Positions 17,954 to 26,661 of a stretch of 64,000 nucleotides of DNA are shown here, in pieces (position 1 is the stretch's first letter; each line of letters begins with the position of its first letter). The notes beneath the pieces were generated by a model. That model saw only the letters and a program-made list of their open reading frames with translations, made no database searches and was not told where the DNA came from. A program made the translations under genes and the position numbers. Source of the stretch: Pirellulaceae bacterium (GTDB lineage: Bacteria; Planctomycetota; Planctomycetia; Pirellulales; Pirellulaceae); NCBI GenBank assembly GCA_029243025.1, contig JAQWSU010000039.1:1-64000 (forward strand). Reading direction: 5' to 3'.

Positions 17954-19257
17954 ATAACGACTCGCTTTCCTTGCCAGCCGCGTTCCAGCATGGGACATTC
18001 TTCACAGCTCACCACGCGGGTATCGCAGAAACCGATGTCGCATTTCACTTGGCGACCGGTCAGTGCCAACATGACTCGTTCCAGTCTCTGGGTATCGCGT
18101 CCCTTTAGCAGCACGCTGTCTCCCGGTTTGAGCTCCCGGCACAAAATGGCGGCTGCTTCGAGCACACTCCCTTTGGCGTCAAATAGGGCTCTGTTCTCCA
18201 TTCCGCCTTGGCGGGCGCCTGCGGCATAGCGTTGAAAGTTACCGCCTACGAATACGGCGAGATCCGCCATCGTCGCAATTCGGTTTCCCAGCTCCCGGTA
18301 AATTGGCCCCTGGCTGCCTGGCGGTTCCGAGACTTCGCCCATCACCACGATACGTCGTGCCGCAGGCGTATCGGCGAAGACATCGAGTGCTGCCTGCACG
18401 GTTTCAAGGGTGGATTTGTAATCATCTCGAAGCAGTAGTATGTCACCATCAAGTTGTTGGGTTTGCAACCTACCCGGCGTGGGAGGCATCGTTTGCAGCG
18501 ACGCCAGGATCTGCTCCAACGGCAGCCCTTCAGCCATCGCAACCGCAATGGCTGCGAGCAAGGTGTAAACCATGTGTCGCCCATAAAGCATTGTGGAAAC
18601 CGGGTGTGTCTTGCTGTCCACATGCAGGAGGAATTTCATGCCGTGCGGCCAGTCAAGGATCAGTTCACTCGCTCTCACGTCGTTTGAGGCTTGAAAGCCA
18701 AAGGTTACGATGCGGGCTTGCGTTTGCGACGCCATCCACATCACGTTCTCATCGTCTCCATTCAAGATGGCGAGTCCGTCAGCAGAAAGCGCCCGTACCA
18801 TTTCAACCTTTTCGTTACGGGTAGTGTCCAGCGATCCCAACGAACGATGGTGCTCACTGCCGATGGAAGTCACGACAGTAACATCCGGTTGGATCATCTG
18901 CGCATATTGGCGCATCTGTTCGGTATCATTGATTCCCACCTCGAGCACGGCATGGTGGTCACGGCGTCTGATGCGGAAGATCGCACCCGCCACGTACGAC
19001 CAGCAGTTGAGGTATGACTTCGGATAAATCGGCCGCTGCAGGGCGGTCGTCGCGGCACGCGTGGTGGTTGTTTTTCCAAACGAACCAACAACGGCCACAA
19101 TCCGGGTATTGCTTACCCATGTCCTTCGGTAAGTCCTGGCTAGACGAGATAATAACGGCCAAAGACGATAATAGATGCCGTGGAAAAACTGGATGCGCCC
19201 AAGCGGCGTGCGCAAGAGGTCGGGGATATCTCTGAGGCGATAGCGTCCCTGGTTCAC
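17950..19257 (-). CDS. MurF-like Mur ligase
   Basis: A 435-residue protein with the Mur ligase core. The P-loop is AVVGSFGKTTTTRAATTALQ, followed by AVLEVGINDTEQMRQYAQMI, VVTSIGSEHHRSLGSLDTTR with the basic NEKVEM segment, and a C-terminal domain with RIVVMGEVSEPP and LLKGRDTQRLERV. The order and the EVGxN...GSxH signature place it nearest MurF. Those enzymes use ATP to form an amide bond between a carboxyl group and an amino acid or dipeptide. An N-terminal basic/aromatic extension (IQFFHGIYYRLWPLLSRLAR) and a Cys-containing tail (CEECP) are not usual for MurF. It overlaps both neighbours by 4 nt in a GNAT/glycosyltransferase operon, so it is probably not the housekeeping peptidoglycan enzyme but joins an amino acid in a glycoconjugate pathway. 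Confidence 0.75.
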   Translation of the reverse strand: MNQGRYRLRDIPDLLRTPLGRIQFFHGIYYRLWPLLSRLARTYRRTWVSNTRIVAVVGSFGKTTTTRAATTALQRPIYPKSYLNCWSYVAGAIFRIRRRDHHAVLEVGINDTEQMRQYAQMIQPDVTVVTSIGSEHHRSLGSLDTTRNEKVEMVRALSADGLAILNGDDENVMWMASQTQARIVTFGFQASNDVRASELILDWPHGMKFLLHVDSKTHPVSTMLYGRHMVYTLLAAIAVAMAEGLPLEQILASLQTMPPTPGRLQTQQLDGDILLLRDDYKSTLETVQAALDVFADTPAARRIVVMGEVSEPPGSQGPIYRELGNRIATMADLAVFVGGNFQRYAAGARQGGMENRALFDAKGSVLEAAAILCRELKPGDSVLLKGRDTQRLERVMLALTGRQVKCDIGFCDTRVVSCEECPMLERGWQGKRVVI

Positions 19258-19976
19258 GAGAGCGTCCAGTAAAAAAGGATTGGCCTGATGCCAGGTAGTT
19301 TTAGGATAGGAGCCAGCCGGAACCGTGTGCCTTCGTTGCCAAAGGCCTGAATGGAAGCGAAATTCATTCGATCAATAAGGCAGCAGATCGATTGATAACC
19401 ATCCTTGCTTAGTTCATCACAAACAGTACGGAACAGAAATTGAAACACTCCCTTGCGACGTGCTGCGGGGAACACAAATACCGAATGGACGAAGCAGTGG
19501 CCCAGCGGTAGCTGTGGCAATTTCATGCCAAGGAATTTCATTGATTGACGATTGATCCACAGAAATCCTTGCAGTTTTCCACCATGATGGGCGACGTAGC
19601 AGTCACTGCCGAGTGTCGTGTATTGGTCGAATAATGCGGAAGAGTAACCCTCCTGGCGTCGGGTGATTTCTTCAAGATCGCCGGGCTCAGCCATCCTGAT
19701 CTCGAGGGCCAAACCTGCATGGACCGGTGCGGTTAATGAAAGGAGACTTTTCTTGCCATAAAAGAGGTCATAGTATCGGGCACCGAACATCCGGGGTAAT
19801 CGTCCGGCCATCGTTTGCCAGGCAGGTCTCCTTTGATAACGTGAAGACGTCATAATAAGAAGTGTTTCGGCAGTTCTTGCAATCGATGGAGATTTGAAAT
19901 GTAATTGATTCAGTCTTGCGGCGTGTACTGGTTTGACAAAGAGGTTGCGGTAGGCTTTCCAGAGATCCGCTTCCAT
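19254..19976 (-). CDS. GNAT-family acyltransferase
   Basis: A 240-residue protein, first gene of the four-gene operon, overlapping the Mur-ligase-like gene by 4 nt. The GNAT fold is seen from about residue 90: LEIRMAEPGDLEEITRRQ is the first strand-helix, and the acetyl-CoA site is HSVFVFPAARRKGVFQFLFR (R/Q-x-x-G-x-G/A loop), followed by CCLIDRMNFASIQAFGNEGT in the usual C-terminal position. Residues 1-85 are a basic N-terminal part of unknown fold. It likely transfers an acyl group to an amine, perhaps of an amino sugar or amino acid used by the same operon. The substrate cannot be read from the sequence. Confidence 0.75.
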   Translation of the reverse strand: MEADLWKAYRNLFVKPVHAARLNQLHFKSPSIARTAETLLIMTSSRYQRRPAWQTMAGRLPRMFGARYYDLFYGKKSLLSLTAPVHAGLALEIRMAEPGDLEEITRRQEGYSSALFDQYTTLGSDCYVAHHGGKLQGFLWINRQSMKFLGMKLPQLPLGHCFVHSVFVFPAARRKGVFQFLFRTVCDELSKDGYQSICCLIDRMNFASIQAFGNEGTRFRLAPILKLPGIRPILFYWTLS

Positions 19977-20530
19977 AAAATGGGTGTCGCGATACCGGAG
20001 TTTCTGCCGGATAAGGGCATTTCAGCCGAATGAGGTGGCTTTCACTGATTCGGGATCGGGTATCCGGACCTGTGTCGTTTCTACAGCTTGCAACTCTTTG
20101 ATGGCCTCGATGCGTTTGGTATCGCTTGGTATTTTCGAATGAATGACGATTCGTTTTTTTATGCTCCAATCTGCTATGACTTGTTCGGTTTTATGCAGTT
20201 GAATGCGTATGAAAATAGAGATCGTCTGGACCTACAAGACAGGCGTAATGTCACCCATGAATTCGGTGCAGCCTATTTGATTGCCGAAGGTGTCGAGCCC
20301 GATTTTTCTACAGGCAGATGACTTGGAGTCCGAACCTCAACCCCTGGAGCGATCGTAGGGGGCACGAATTAAAATACTTCGTGGAAACGTGAGTTGACAA
20401 CCGCACACGTTCCGCAGGTCGCCATCTGTTGCCCGTTTCGTGCGTTACGCGGTCTCAGTCAGTTGAGGCAGTTAATCGTAGAGTCAAATTAGGGGCAGTC
20501 GCAGAGGCCGTTGGCCCCCAACGGTTCGAA
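19977..20530. other. Intergenic, nothing firm
   Basis: This contains the promoter region of the glycosyltransferase operon. A 77-codon plus-strand frame (TTG 20088 to 20321) was seen but has no recognisable domain, no ATG start and no Shine-Dalgarno site. Confidence 0.45.
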
Positions 20531-20558
20531 CTAGTTGGGGAGCACTAGTTGGGGAGCA
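20531..20558. repeat. 14-nt tandem duplication at a stop codon
   Basis: Two perfect adjacent copies of a 14-nt unit (CTAGTTGGGGAGCA). The right-hand copy includes the minus-strand TAG stop of the esterase gene; the left-hand copy lies just beyond it. This is a recent slippage duplication with no effect on the protein. Confidence 0.85.
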
Positions 20559-21525
20559 CCTGCGCATTTTTGAGGAATTCCCAGATCACTTGGTGGATCT
20601 CTGTGCGTTCCTCGGGAGAAAAGTCTCCGTGCTTGCGTCCTTCCACCCAGTGCAGCCGATTACTGACACCCTGGGTGTTTAATTCTTTGTGAAGTAACTT
20701 CGCCTGGTCCGGCAAGACTGCCGGATCTTCTGTGCCGTGGATCGTGAGTATGGGTACGGACGATTCGCGAATGTAGTGAACGGGCGACAACGTTCGTATC
20801 GCCTCGTCAAGGTCATCGGTTGGATCAATCCACGGGTCAGGGGCGCCGCTGAGACGAGTATGGTATTTCGAGTGTGCTTCGTAGTCGGGAACGCCGAACC
20901 AGTTGATGATCGCTGCAACCGGTGGCTTGTCTTCCACAATCAGTTTGCCTCCGCATAGACGATCGCCTTTTTGCAGTAACCCAGTTAGCAATGCCAAGTG
21001 TCCGCCGGCTGAGTCGCCGTAGACAACAATACGAGATGTGTCGATGGGATAGGTTTCGGCATTTTGATGAACCCATTCCAACGCGGCGAGGCAATCATCG
21101 ACGGCAGCGGGCGCTTTCGCCGTCCCGGCAAGGCGATAGTCAATGTTGACGACGACCCAATCACGAACCAGAAACGGAAGCAATTTTAAAACTCGCGACT
21201 GGCGATCACCTTCCACCCACCCACCTCCGTGAATGTAGAGCAACGTCGGTTTTTTACCCGACGCCGGTGTCCACCAGGGGGGCTCACCCAACCAGGTGTC
21301 TGGAACCCAGACGTCAAGCTTGACGTCAACACCATCCGCGCGTTGGTACACAATGTCAGGCACCACGCGGGACTTCCAGGCGACCGCTGTCAAAGGATCA
21401 ACTTCAAGTTCCTCAGCTTTGACTTGAGAGCCTTCCGAGGAGTTACCCGTTTGGGGTCGTGCATTGCAGCCGCTCATTATGGCAAGTAGCACAATGAGGT
21501 GACCGACAAGAACCAAGGTTTTCAT
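20545..21525 (-). CDS. Lipoprotein alpha/beta-hydrolase (esterase)
   Basis: A 326-residue protein from ATG 21525 (MKTLVLVG); the frame is open further up but the lipoprotein signal decides the start. VLLAIMSGC is a lipobox, so the mature protein is probably anchored by a lipidated Cys. The catalytic core has the oxyanion motif YIHGGGW, the nucleophile elbow YGDSAGGH, an acid in IHGTEDPAVLP and a His in EGRKHGDFSPEE. These are features of the BD-FAE/hormone-sensitive-lipase type of esterase. It likely removes acyl or acetyl groups from carbohydrates or small esters at the cell envelope. It is a single gene. Confidence 0.85.
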   Translation of the reverse strand: MKTLVLVGHLIVLLAIMSGCNARPQTGNSSEGSQVKAEELEVDPLTAVAWKSRVVPDIVYQRADGVDVKLDVWVPDTWLGEPPWWTPASGKKPTLLYIHGGGWVEGDRQSRVLKLLPFLVRDWVVVNIDYRLAGTAKAPAAVDDCLAALEWVHQNAETYPIDTSRIVVYGDSAGGHLALLTGLLQKGDRLCGGKLIVEDKPPVAAIINWFGVPDYEAHSKYHTRLSGAPDPWIDPTDDLDEAIRTLSPVHYIRESSVPILTIHGTEDPAVLPDQAKLLHKELNTQGVSNRLHWVEGRKHGDFSPEERTEIHQVIWEFLKNAQVLPN

Positions 21526-21615
21526 CTGATTGGATCCATTCCTGCGCGAGGAAAACAGAATGCGCGCCAAAAGTATCAGTGGATTTTGGATTTTGACGGA
21601 GTTTGAATCATCCAA

Positions 21616-22089
21616 GAAGTGATGCTGGAAGTCAATGATTTAGGACTTGTCTTCCTCCAGACGCCCGGTGGAAACAGAACGAACAGCGATGAACGCAGGC
21701 GACCTCCTTGTTCCCTTGGACTGCGCAGCCCGACGATGCATTGAATTGTCACCTGTCAGGTTGCTCTTACTGGAAATGTCTTGCGACGTGATGTTCAATC
21801 CATCTGATTGGTCAAAAATAGAGCGGTTTCCAACTACAGATTACGTGTGCTTTGAGGTAACCTGCCGTTGCTCAATACTGCGGAGTACGAAAACCATGAA
21901 GAATGATGAGATGAAAACTAGAGTTGGAAAAATGGAGGCTGCAGCAATCTTTTGTTGCTTGGGGTTGCGTAGCATCACGGTCTTGCGAGCACCTTTCAGA
22001 CAACAATACAATGGTGATCCGCTTTGCAATTAATCTGTTTTCCCAACTGTTCCCACCCATTGAATCGTTTTCTCAAAAGGATCTCGGAA
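21616..22089. other. Intergenic between divergent genes
   Basis: No gene recognised. It separates the minus-strand esterase and the plus-strand secreted protein and holds their promoters. Short frames (for example at 21895) have no recognisable features. Confidence 0.45.
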
Positions 22090-22671
22090 ATGAAAAAGTG
22101 GATACTGATTTCTGTATTGACAACCTGTTACTTAAGTGGATTCGCATGGGACGGTGCGGGGCAATGGTCTCTGACCGTACACGCTGCTGATCATGACGGC
22201 GAGATGCAATCGACTCGCGGTGACTTCCAGGAATACTGCAAGACCATGAAGGGACGGTGGATCGGTGAGGTGGTTTGGGTCACCGACTGGCCTGGTTTCG
22301 GAAAAAAAGGTGACAAGGTCACGGGTTATTCCGATTTCAGAACCAGTCAGAATGGCAACGTGATGCACGGCCGATTTAATGCCGGGCGCGGTTCGGGTGT
22401 TGGCATGTACCATTACGATGCGGGTAAAAAGCAAATCCAAGGTCGATGGATTTCCTCAGGTGGCAATGTTTGGAATCAAGTGATTTATAAGAAGAATGGT
22501 CAGTGGCATGAGGCGGAAACAGGTAGTACTGTCGATGGAAAACCAATCAAGCAGTCGTCTATCCGCCATATTTCTGATAACGGTAAGACGCATCGTCGGT
22601 CTGGAACTGTTCAGGTTGATGGGAAGACAGTTGATCCTCTACAAGATACCTGGCGCCACATCGGTGACTGA
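22090..22671 (+). CDS. Secreted protein of unknown function
   Basis: A 193-residue protein starting at ATG 22090, with AAAAGG a few bases upstream. A signal peptide (MKKWILISVLTTCYLSGFAW) is followed by a compact beta-rich domain: MKGRWIGEVVWVTDWPGFGK, NGNVMHGRFNAGRGSGVG, and the ends IQGRWISSGGNVWNQVIYKK and DPLQDTWRHIG. The alternation of G-rich strands and W/Y residues suggests a lipocalin-like or DUF1579-like barrel. This is a fold guess and was not recognised as a named family. It is probably periplasmic or surface-exposed. Confidence 0.65.
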   Translation: MKKWILISVLTTCYLSGFAWDGAGQWSLTVHAADHDGEMQSTRGDFQEYCKTMKGRWIGEVVWVTDWPGFGKKGDKVTGYSDFRTSQNGNVMHGRFNAGRGSGVGMYHYDAGKKQIQGRWISSGGNVWNQVIYKKNGQWHEAETGSTVDGKPIKQSSIRHISDNGKTHRRSGTVQVDGKTVDPLQDTWRHIGD

Positions 22672-23182
22672 CGCATTGCTGTCAGAATGCGGATTGAACT
22701 GAAGCGGATGCAGTGTGATTTGCCCACGGCTGTCGAACGGCTCATTGAGCGGCGACACCTGTGGGCGAAGGTCGATCTCATTCTCGGATTTTAGAAAGAA
22801 TACGATCATCTCGGGCGCCTCTCCTTGCCGACAAACATGTTCTGGTGCAGTCTGTTGAGCCGTGCGCGACACGGCGACTTCACTGGCCGATCTCCTTCGT
22901 CGCATGTCAAGCCAAATCGTAGCGACTCCGCGTTCGATGTTGCTAGAGACTTTTCTGTAGCTTGTCCCGTCGCTTTTGGGTGACGCGTGATGTGTGGATG
23001 TCGTTCGTAACAGGGCCCTTTTTTAGAAAGCAATATATCTGGATTGGATTCTTCAGCATGAATTGCATTACAGCCACGGAGAATCGCATTGAAGTAGCGA
23101 CGCTCAAAAGCTGCATTCGAGCCAACCATTGGAACTTGAATTTTCCGAAAGAGCGACAGTGAGTGATCATCAATTGCTGAAA
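22672..23182. other. Intergenic, nothing recognised
   Basis: Open frames on the minus strand (for example 22639-22905 and 22806-23129) overlap each other or the preceding gene and have no recognisable domain. The promoter for the sulfotransferase gene is presumably at the right end. Confidence 0.4.
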
Positions 23183-24088
23183 ATGCCGGATTTCTATGTG
23201 GTTGGCGCCGGCCGCGCTGGGACGACGTCGTTGAGTCACTACCTGGCGCAACACCCGAAACTCTATGTACCGTCTTCCAAATCGTGCAGCTTCTTTTATG
23301 CGTCTGATCTGACAGGATCCCCGCTGGCGGATAATCACGCAGCGATACCGGAGTGGTTTGTTCAGGACAAAGTCAAGTATCATTCATCCTATTCATCGGC
23401 TCCGGTCGCGGCGATTCGTGGGGATGTTTCCCCGGTTTATCTGGCATCCACACGCGTGGCTTGTCGGATCGCTGCAGCCCGTCCGGACGCGAAGATTATC
23501 GCGATCATGCGGAATCCTGTTGATCGTGTCTATTCGCGATATGTAGGCCGCCGCCGCGACGGCTTGGAAACGACAGCCACATTTGAAGAATTGGTAGAAT
23601 CTGAGATTAGCATGGATCTCGTACGTGATGATGCGCACGCGACTTATCTAGCAGGCGGCATGATGTCGCACTATCTCTGCTCTTATTTCGATGCATTTCC
23701 CGCCGAGAATATCCAGATTCACTTCTATGAGGAATTCGCGGGGAATACACGAGAGGTGATGGCATCAATCTGTCGCTTTCTGGCCGTGGATGAGGATTTT
23801 CGGTTCGATGTGGATCGGATCTACAACGCCAGCGGAGGCCGCATTCAGAATGCGGCCGTCGGGCGGATCTGGGCATCAAGCTTGCCTTTACGCAAGGGGT
23901 TACGGCCTTGGTTGCCGAAGTCGCTACGGGATTCCATGTTCAGGAAAGTGACGGCCAAGACTGAGAAGGTGCCGATTAAACCGGAGACTCGGCGCAGACT
24001 GATTGACGTCTATCGTGATGACATTCAGAAAATGCAACACTTGACGGGCCGCGACCTGTCTGCGTGGTTGAAACAGCCAGCCGTATAA
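23183..24088 (+). CDS. PAPS-dependent sulfotransferase 1
   Basis: A 301-residue protein from ATG 23183 (MPDFYVVGAGRAG); the frame extends up to 23129 but those residues are not family-like. The 5'-phosphosulfate loop is VGAGRAGTTSLSHYLAQHP. The 3'-phosphate motif is IIAIMRNPVDRVYSRYVGRR with the conserved serine. The layout is that of heparan-sulfate-type N-/O-sulfotransferases: a substrate region SCSFFYASDL, then GDVSPVYL. It would transfer sulfate from PAPS to a hydroxyl or amine of a glycan or small molecule. It opens a plus-strand series with P450, methyltransferase and a second sulfotransferase, separated from the P450 by 252 nt. Confidence 0.85.
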   Translation: MPDFYVVGAGRAGTTSLSHYLAQHPKLYVPSSKSCSFFYASDLTGSPLADNHAAIPEWFVQDKVKYHSSYSSAPVAAIRGDVSPVYLASTRVACRIAAARPDAKIIAIMRNPVDRVYSRYVGRRRDGLETTATFEELVESEISMDLVRDDAHATYLAGGMMSHYLCSYFDAFPAENIQIHFYEEFAGNTREVMASICRFLAVDEDFRFDVDRIYNASGGRIQNAAVGRIWASSLPLRKGLRPWLPKSLRDSMFRKVTAKTEKVPIKPETRRRLIDVYRDDIQKMQHLTGRDLSAWLKQPAV

Positions 24089-24340
24089 GCGTGGGCAGTC
24101 CGCTCGAGTGAACCCAGACTGCTGTCGTCGAAATTAGAGTTGAATTGACTGATTGCCGGCGGGTTGCCTGGGAGGCTAATTATACTGGAAGTGAATGGCT
24201 TTGAACGGCCAGGAACGCATGAGCACGACCCCTATTAAGACCGAAATGTAGGTTGGCCTTGCACCCTTTGTTGCCAATCGTTCGATCTGCTTCTTAATGA
24301 TTGAGTTCGTTTTAGTCTACCTTCTCCCAGTTGATTCGAC

Positions 24341-25864
24341 ATGTGTTGGTGGTTGATTGTGTTGAATTTGATACCTGTAAATTCGTTCTGGTCATTGGTG
24401 GCAACGTTAATTGCGCCGGCTTGGATGGCAAGTGTGTGTGGTTCGGCACGGTTTGCGAAGGTGTTTCCACATGAGGCTTGGTTCACGCGTCTCATCTTTC
24501 TGGTCTGGTCCAGTGTGGTAATCGCTTCCTGGTACTGCCTGCCAGTGTTGCTTCCATGGTTGTTGCTGTTGGCGGTTGGTACTTGGACGGTGATATTTTG
24601 CTGTGATTTGCGTGGGCAAAGAGCTGCGCGTGGGACGCCTCCCGGACGACTCTGGATCTTGGCCGGGGTTCGAGCACTCGCCGATCGTGACTATTACCTT
24701 CGCAATTTCGAACGGTATGGGCCTGTCTTCAAGATGTCGCAGTACGGTGCGCCCACGATCTGCGTGCTTGGACAGGAGAGGATTGAAAAACTGATCAAGG
24801 GTCACTCGGGATTTCTGGGACCCAGCACTTTGCCTATCTCCAACAGCGTTGAAGGGACCTTTCTACGCTATATGCCGAAGGTGACCCATGCGTTTTACGG
24901 AAAGCTATTTCGTCGCGCAATGTCGATGTCATTCGAGCCGAGTCAGGTTCGGCAAGTGGACCGCATCTGCGAAAGTCACCTCGCGTCTCTCGCAGAACAC
25001 GAGTCAAGTCCCTATCCGGAGTTACAGTCGCTCGCCAGACGCTCGCTGAACCATCTGTTGTTGGGGCTTGGTGCGGAGACTCCCGAGGGGCAGAGGTTCG
25101 ATGAACTGGCTCGCGGGTTCGCAAAGGCGGGTATCGGTAGGTCGCTGGTCCACCGCGATCGACAGGCATTCGCGGAGCTGCGGCGGATTCTTGCCGAGAA
25201 GGTGGAAATGGATGCGGCGGATATTGCCCGTGATGCTGATGCGGCCGATGGAACGTCCGTGCTGGTACGATTGCGACAGCTAGATCCGGCCATGCCAGAC
25301 CGCGTTTGCCTGGATAATCTGATTGTCATGCACCGCATCGCGACCGGTAACGTTTCATCGCTGCTTGTTTGGCTGCTGTACCGTTGGGCCACTGAGGATA
25401 CCATTGTGTCCGAGATCAGGGCGGAGCCATCTGATACGCGTGAATCGTTGCTGGCTCTTTTTCTGGCTGAGACGCTCCGCACGAGTCAGAGCGAGTACCT
25501 CTACCGGCGTGTGGTGAAAGAGTTTGATTTCGAGGGCTATCGGTATCCAAGCGGCTGGTTGGTTCGTGGCTGTGTGTGGGAAAGCCACAGCACGACCGAT
25601 GCGATCGACGATCCGGCGCGGTTTCAACTGCGACGTGGGGACGCAGACTATGATCGTCGACACTTTATTCCGCTCGGTGTGGGCAGCCATGCCTGCAATG
25701 GTGGCGGTGTAAACGAGCTGATTTGTCTTGCCTTCCTGAAGCAACTCCTGTGCGCAGCCGATGTTCGCGTCACCTGTGCGGAACCGCTACAGCGTCAGAT
25801 GAGGCATTGGAGTCATTGGCAACCGAACTATGCGATGCGGGTCAACTGTGGGGGAATCGCATGA
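24341..25864 (+). CDS. Membrane-anchored cytochrome P450-like protein
   Basis: A 507-residue protein. The first 90 residues hold three to four hydrophobic segments (WLIVLNLIPVNSFWSLVATL, FLVWSSVVIASWYCLPVLLP, LLLLAVGTWTVIF), far more than the single anchor of ordinary P450s. The P450 core starts with PPGRLWILAG and RYGPVFKMSQYG. The K-helix ExxR is ETLR (Glu377, Arg380). The haem loop is FIPLGVGSHACNGG with Cys452. The I-helix region (LIVMHRIATGNVSSLLVW) lacks the usual acid-threonine pair for O2 activation, which hints at altered chemistry. No ferredoxin or reductase gene is adjacent. Its stop overlaps the methyltransferase start (ATGA). Confidence 0.8.
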   Translation: MCWWLIVLNLIPVNSFWSLVATLIAPAWMASVCGSARFAKVFPHEAWFTRLIFLVWSSVVIASWYCLPVLLPWLLLLAVGTWTVIFCCDLRGQRAARGTPPGRLWILAGVRALADRDYYLRNFERYGPVFKMSQYGAPTICVLGQERIEKLIKGHSGFLGPSTLPISNSVEGTFLRYMPKVTHAFYGKLFRRAMSMSFEPSQVRQVDRICESHLASLAEHESSPYPELQSLARRSLNHLLLGLGAETPEGQRFDELARGFAKAGIGRSLVHRDRQAFAELRRILAEKVEMDAADIARDADAADGTSVLVRLRQLDPAMPDRVCLDNLIVMHRIATGNVSSLLVWLLYRWATEDTIVSEIRAEPSDTRESLLALFLAETLRTSQSEYLYRRVVKEFDFEGYRYPSGWLVRGCVWESHSTTDAIDDPARFQLRRGDADYDRRHFIPLGVGSHACNGGGVNELICLAFLKQLLCAADVRVTCAEPLQRQMRHWSHWQPNYAMRVNCGGIA

Positions 25865-26661
25865 CACAATCAAACGACTTGACCCGACAACGCCACTGGG
25901 AAAAGATGGCTGACGAGTCGATCGACAAGTTTTCAACATCGTTATGGCGTTGTTTCTGCGACCAACTGTACCTTCGATTCCTGAACGAATGGACGGGCGA
26001 TCGGCGGTTTCGAGCGGCGTTGAAGACTGATCTCTTTGACGAGGTGGTCGGCGATGGACTGGCGGAATGGCTGCTGTCAGCCAGTGATCGTGTGGAGGGT
26101 ATTGACCTCGTATCGACGATTGCTCAGCAAGCCGCTCGCCGTCATCCAGGGCTCGTCGCACGTCAGGCCGATGTGAGGTGTCTCGACGCCTACCCTGTGG
26201 ACCACTTTGATCTTGTGGTGTCTAACTCGACGCTGGACCATTTTGCCGACGCATCCGATTTGGCTGTGGCGATCGCGGAGCTTTCTCGGGTGTTAATGCC
26301 CAACGGTTTGCTGTTCATCGCGTTGGACAATCCTCAGAATCCGATTGTAAACGTCCGTAATCGCTGCTCGTCATCCTCCGAGGGGAACAGTCAACTGATA
26401 CCCTATTTCATGGGCCACACCGTATCCCAGGCCGAACTCTGTCGAATGGTGGAGACGACCGGTCTGATCGTGGAGCGGAGCGATCATTTGATGCATGTTC
26501 CCCGCGTGCTTTTTCTGCACGCCAGCAAGATCTTCTCGCCGGAGTTGCGGTCGGGACAGGCGCTGCTCGGACTAATGCATGCCTTCGAGGTTTTGAATTA
26601 TCTGCCGACGCGATTTTTGACGGGGCACTATTCTGCCGTGTTGGCGAGGAAACCGAACTGA
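25861..26661 (+). CDS. SAM-dependent methyltransferase
   Basis: A 266-residue protein whose ATG 25861 overlaps the P450 stop by 4 nt. A class I Rossmann methyltransferase core: motif I region RVEGIDLVSTIAQQAARRHP (less glycine-rich than usual), motif II QADVRCLDAYPVDHFDLVVS, motif III NSTLDHFAD with a UbiE/Coq5-like order, then VLMPNGLLFIALDNP. The substrate is probably the small molecule or lipid handled by the coupled P450 and sulfotransferase. The tail, with MHVPRVLFLHASK, is typical of planctomycete methyltransferases in glycan or secondary metabolism. The stop overlaps the next start by one base (TGATG). Confidence 0.8.
   Translation: MTQSNDLTRQRHWEKMADESIDKFSTSLWRCFCDQLYLRFLNEWTGDRRFRAALKTDLFDEVVGDGLAEWLLSASDRVEGIDLVSTIAQQAARRHPGLVARQADVRCLDAYPVDHFDLVVSNSTLDHFADASDLAVAIAELSRVLMPNGLLFIALDNPQNPIVNVRNRCSSSSEGNSQLIPYFMGHTVSQAELCRMVETTGLIVERSDHLMHVPRVLFLHASKIFSPELRSGQALLGLMHAFEVLNYLPTRFLTGHYSAVLARKPN

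Noticed and set aside
20088-20321. 77-codon plus-strand frame upstream of the esterase end
   Set aside because: It has a TTG start, no Shine-Dalgarno site and no recognisable domain.
22639-23129. Two overlapping minus-strand frames between the secreted protein and sulfotransferase
   Set aside because: They overlap each other and the end of the preceding gene; no motif was found.
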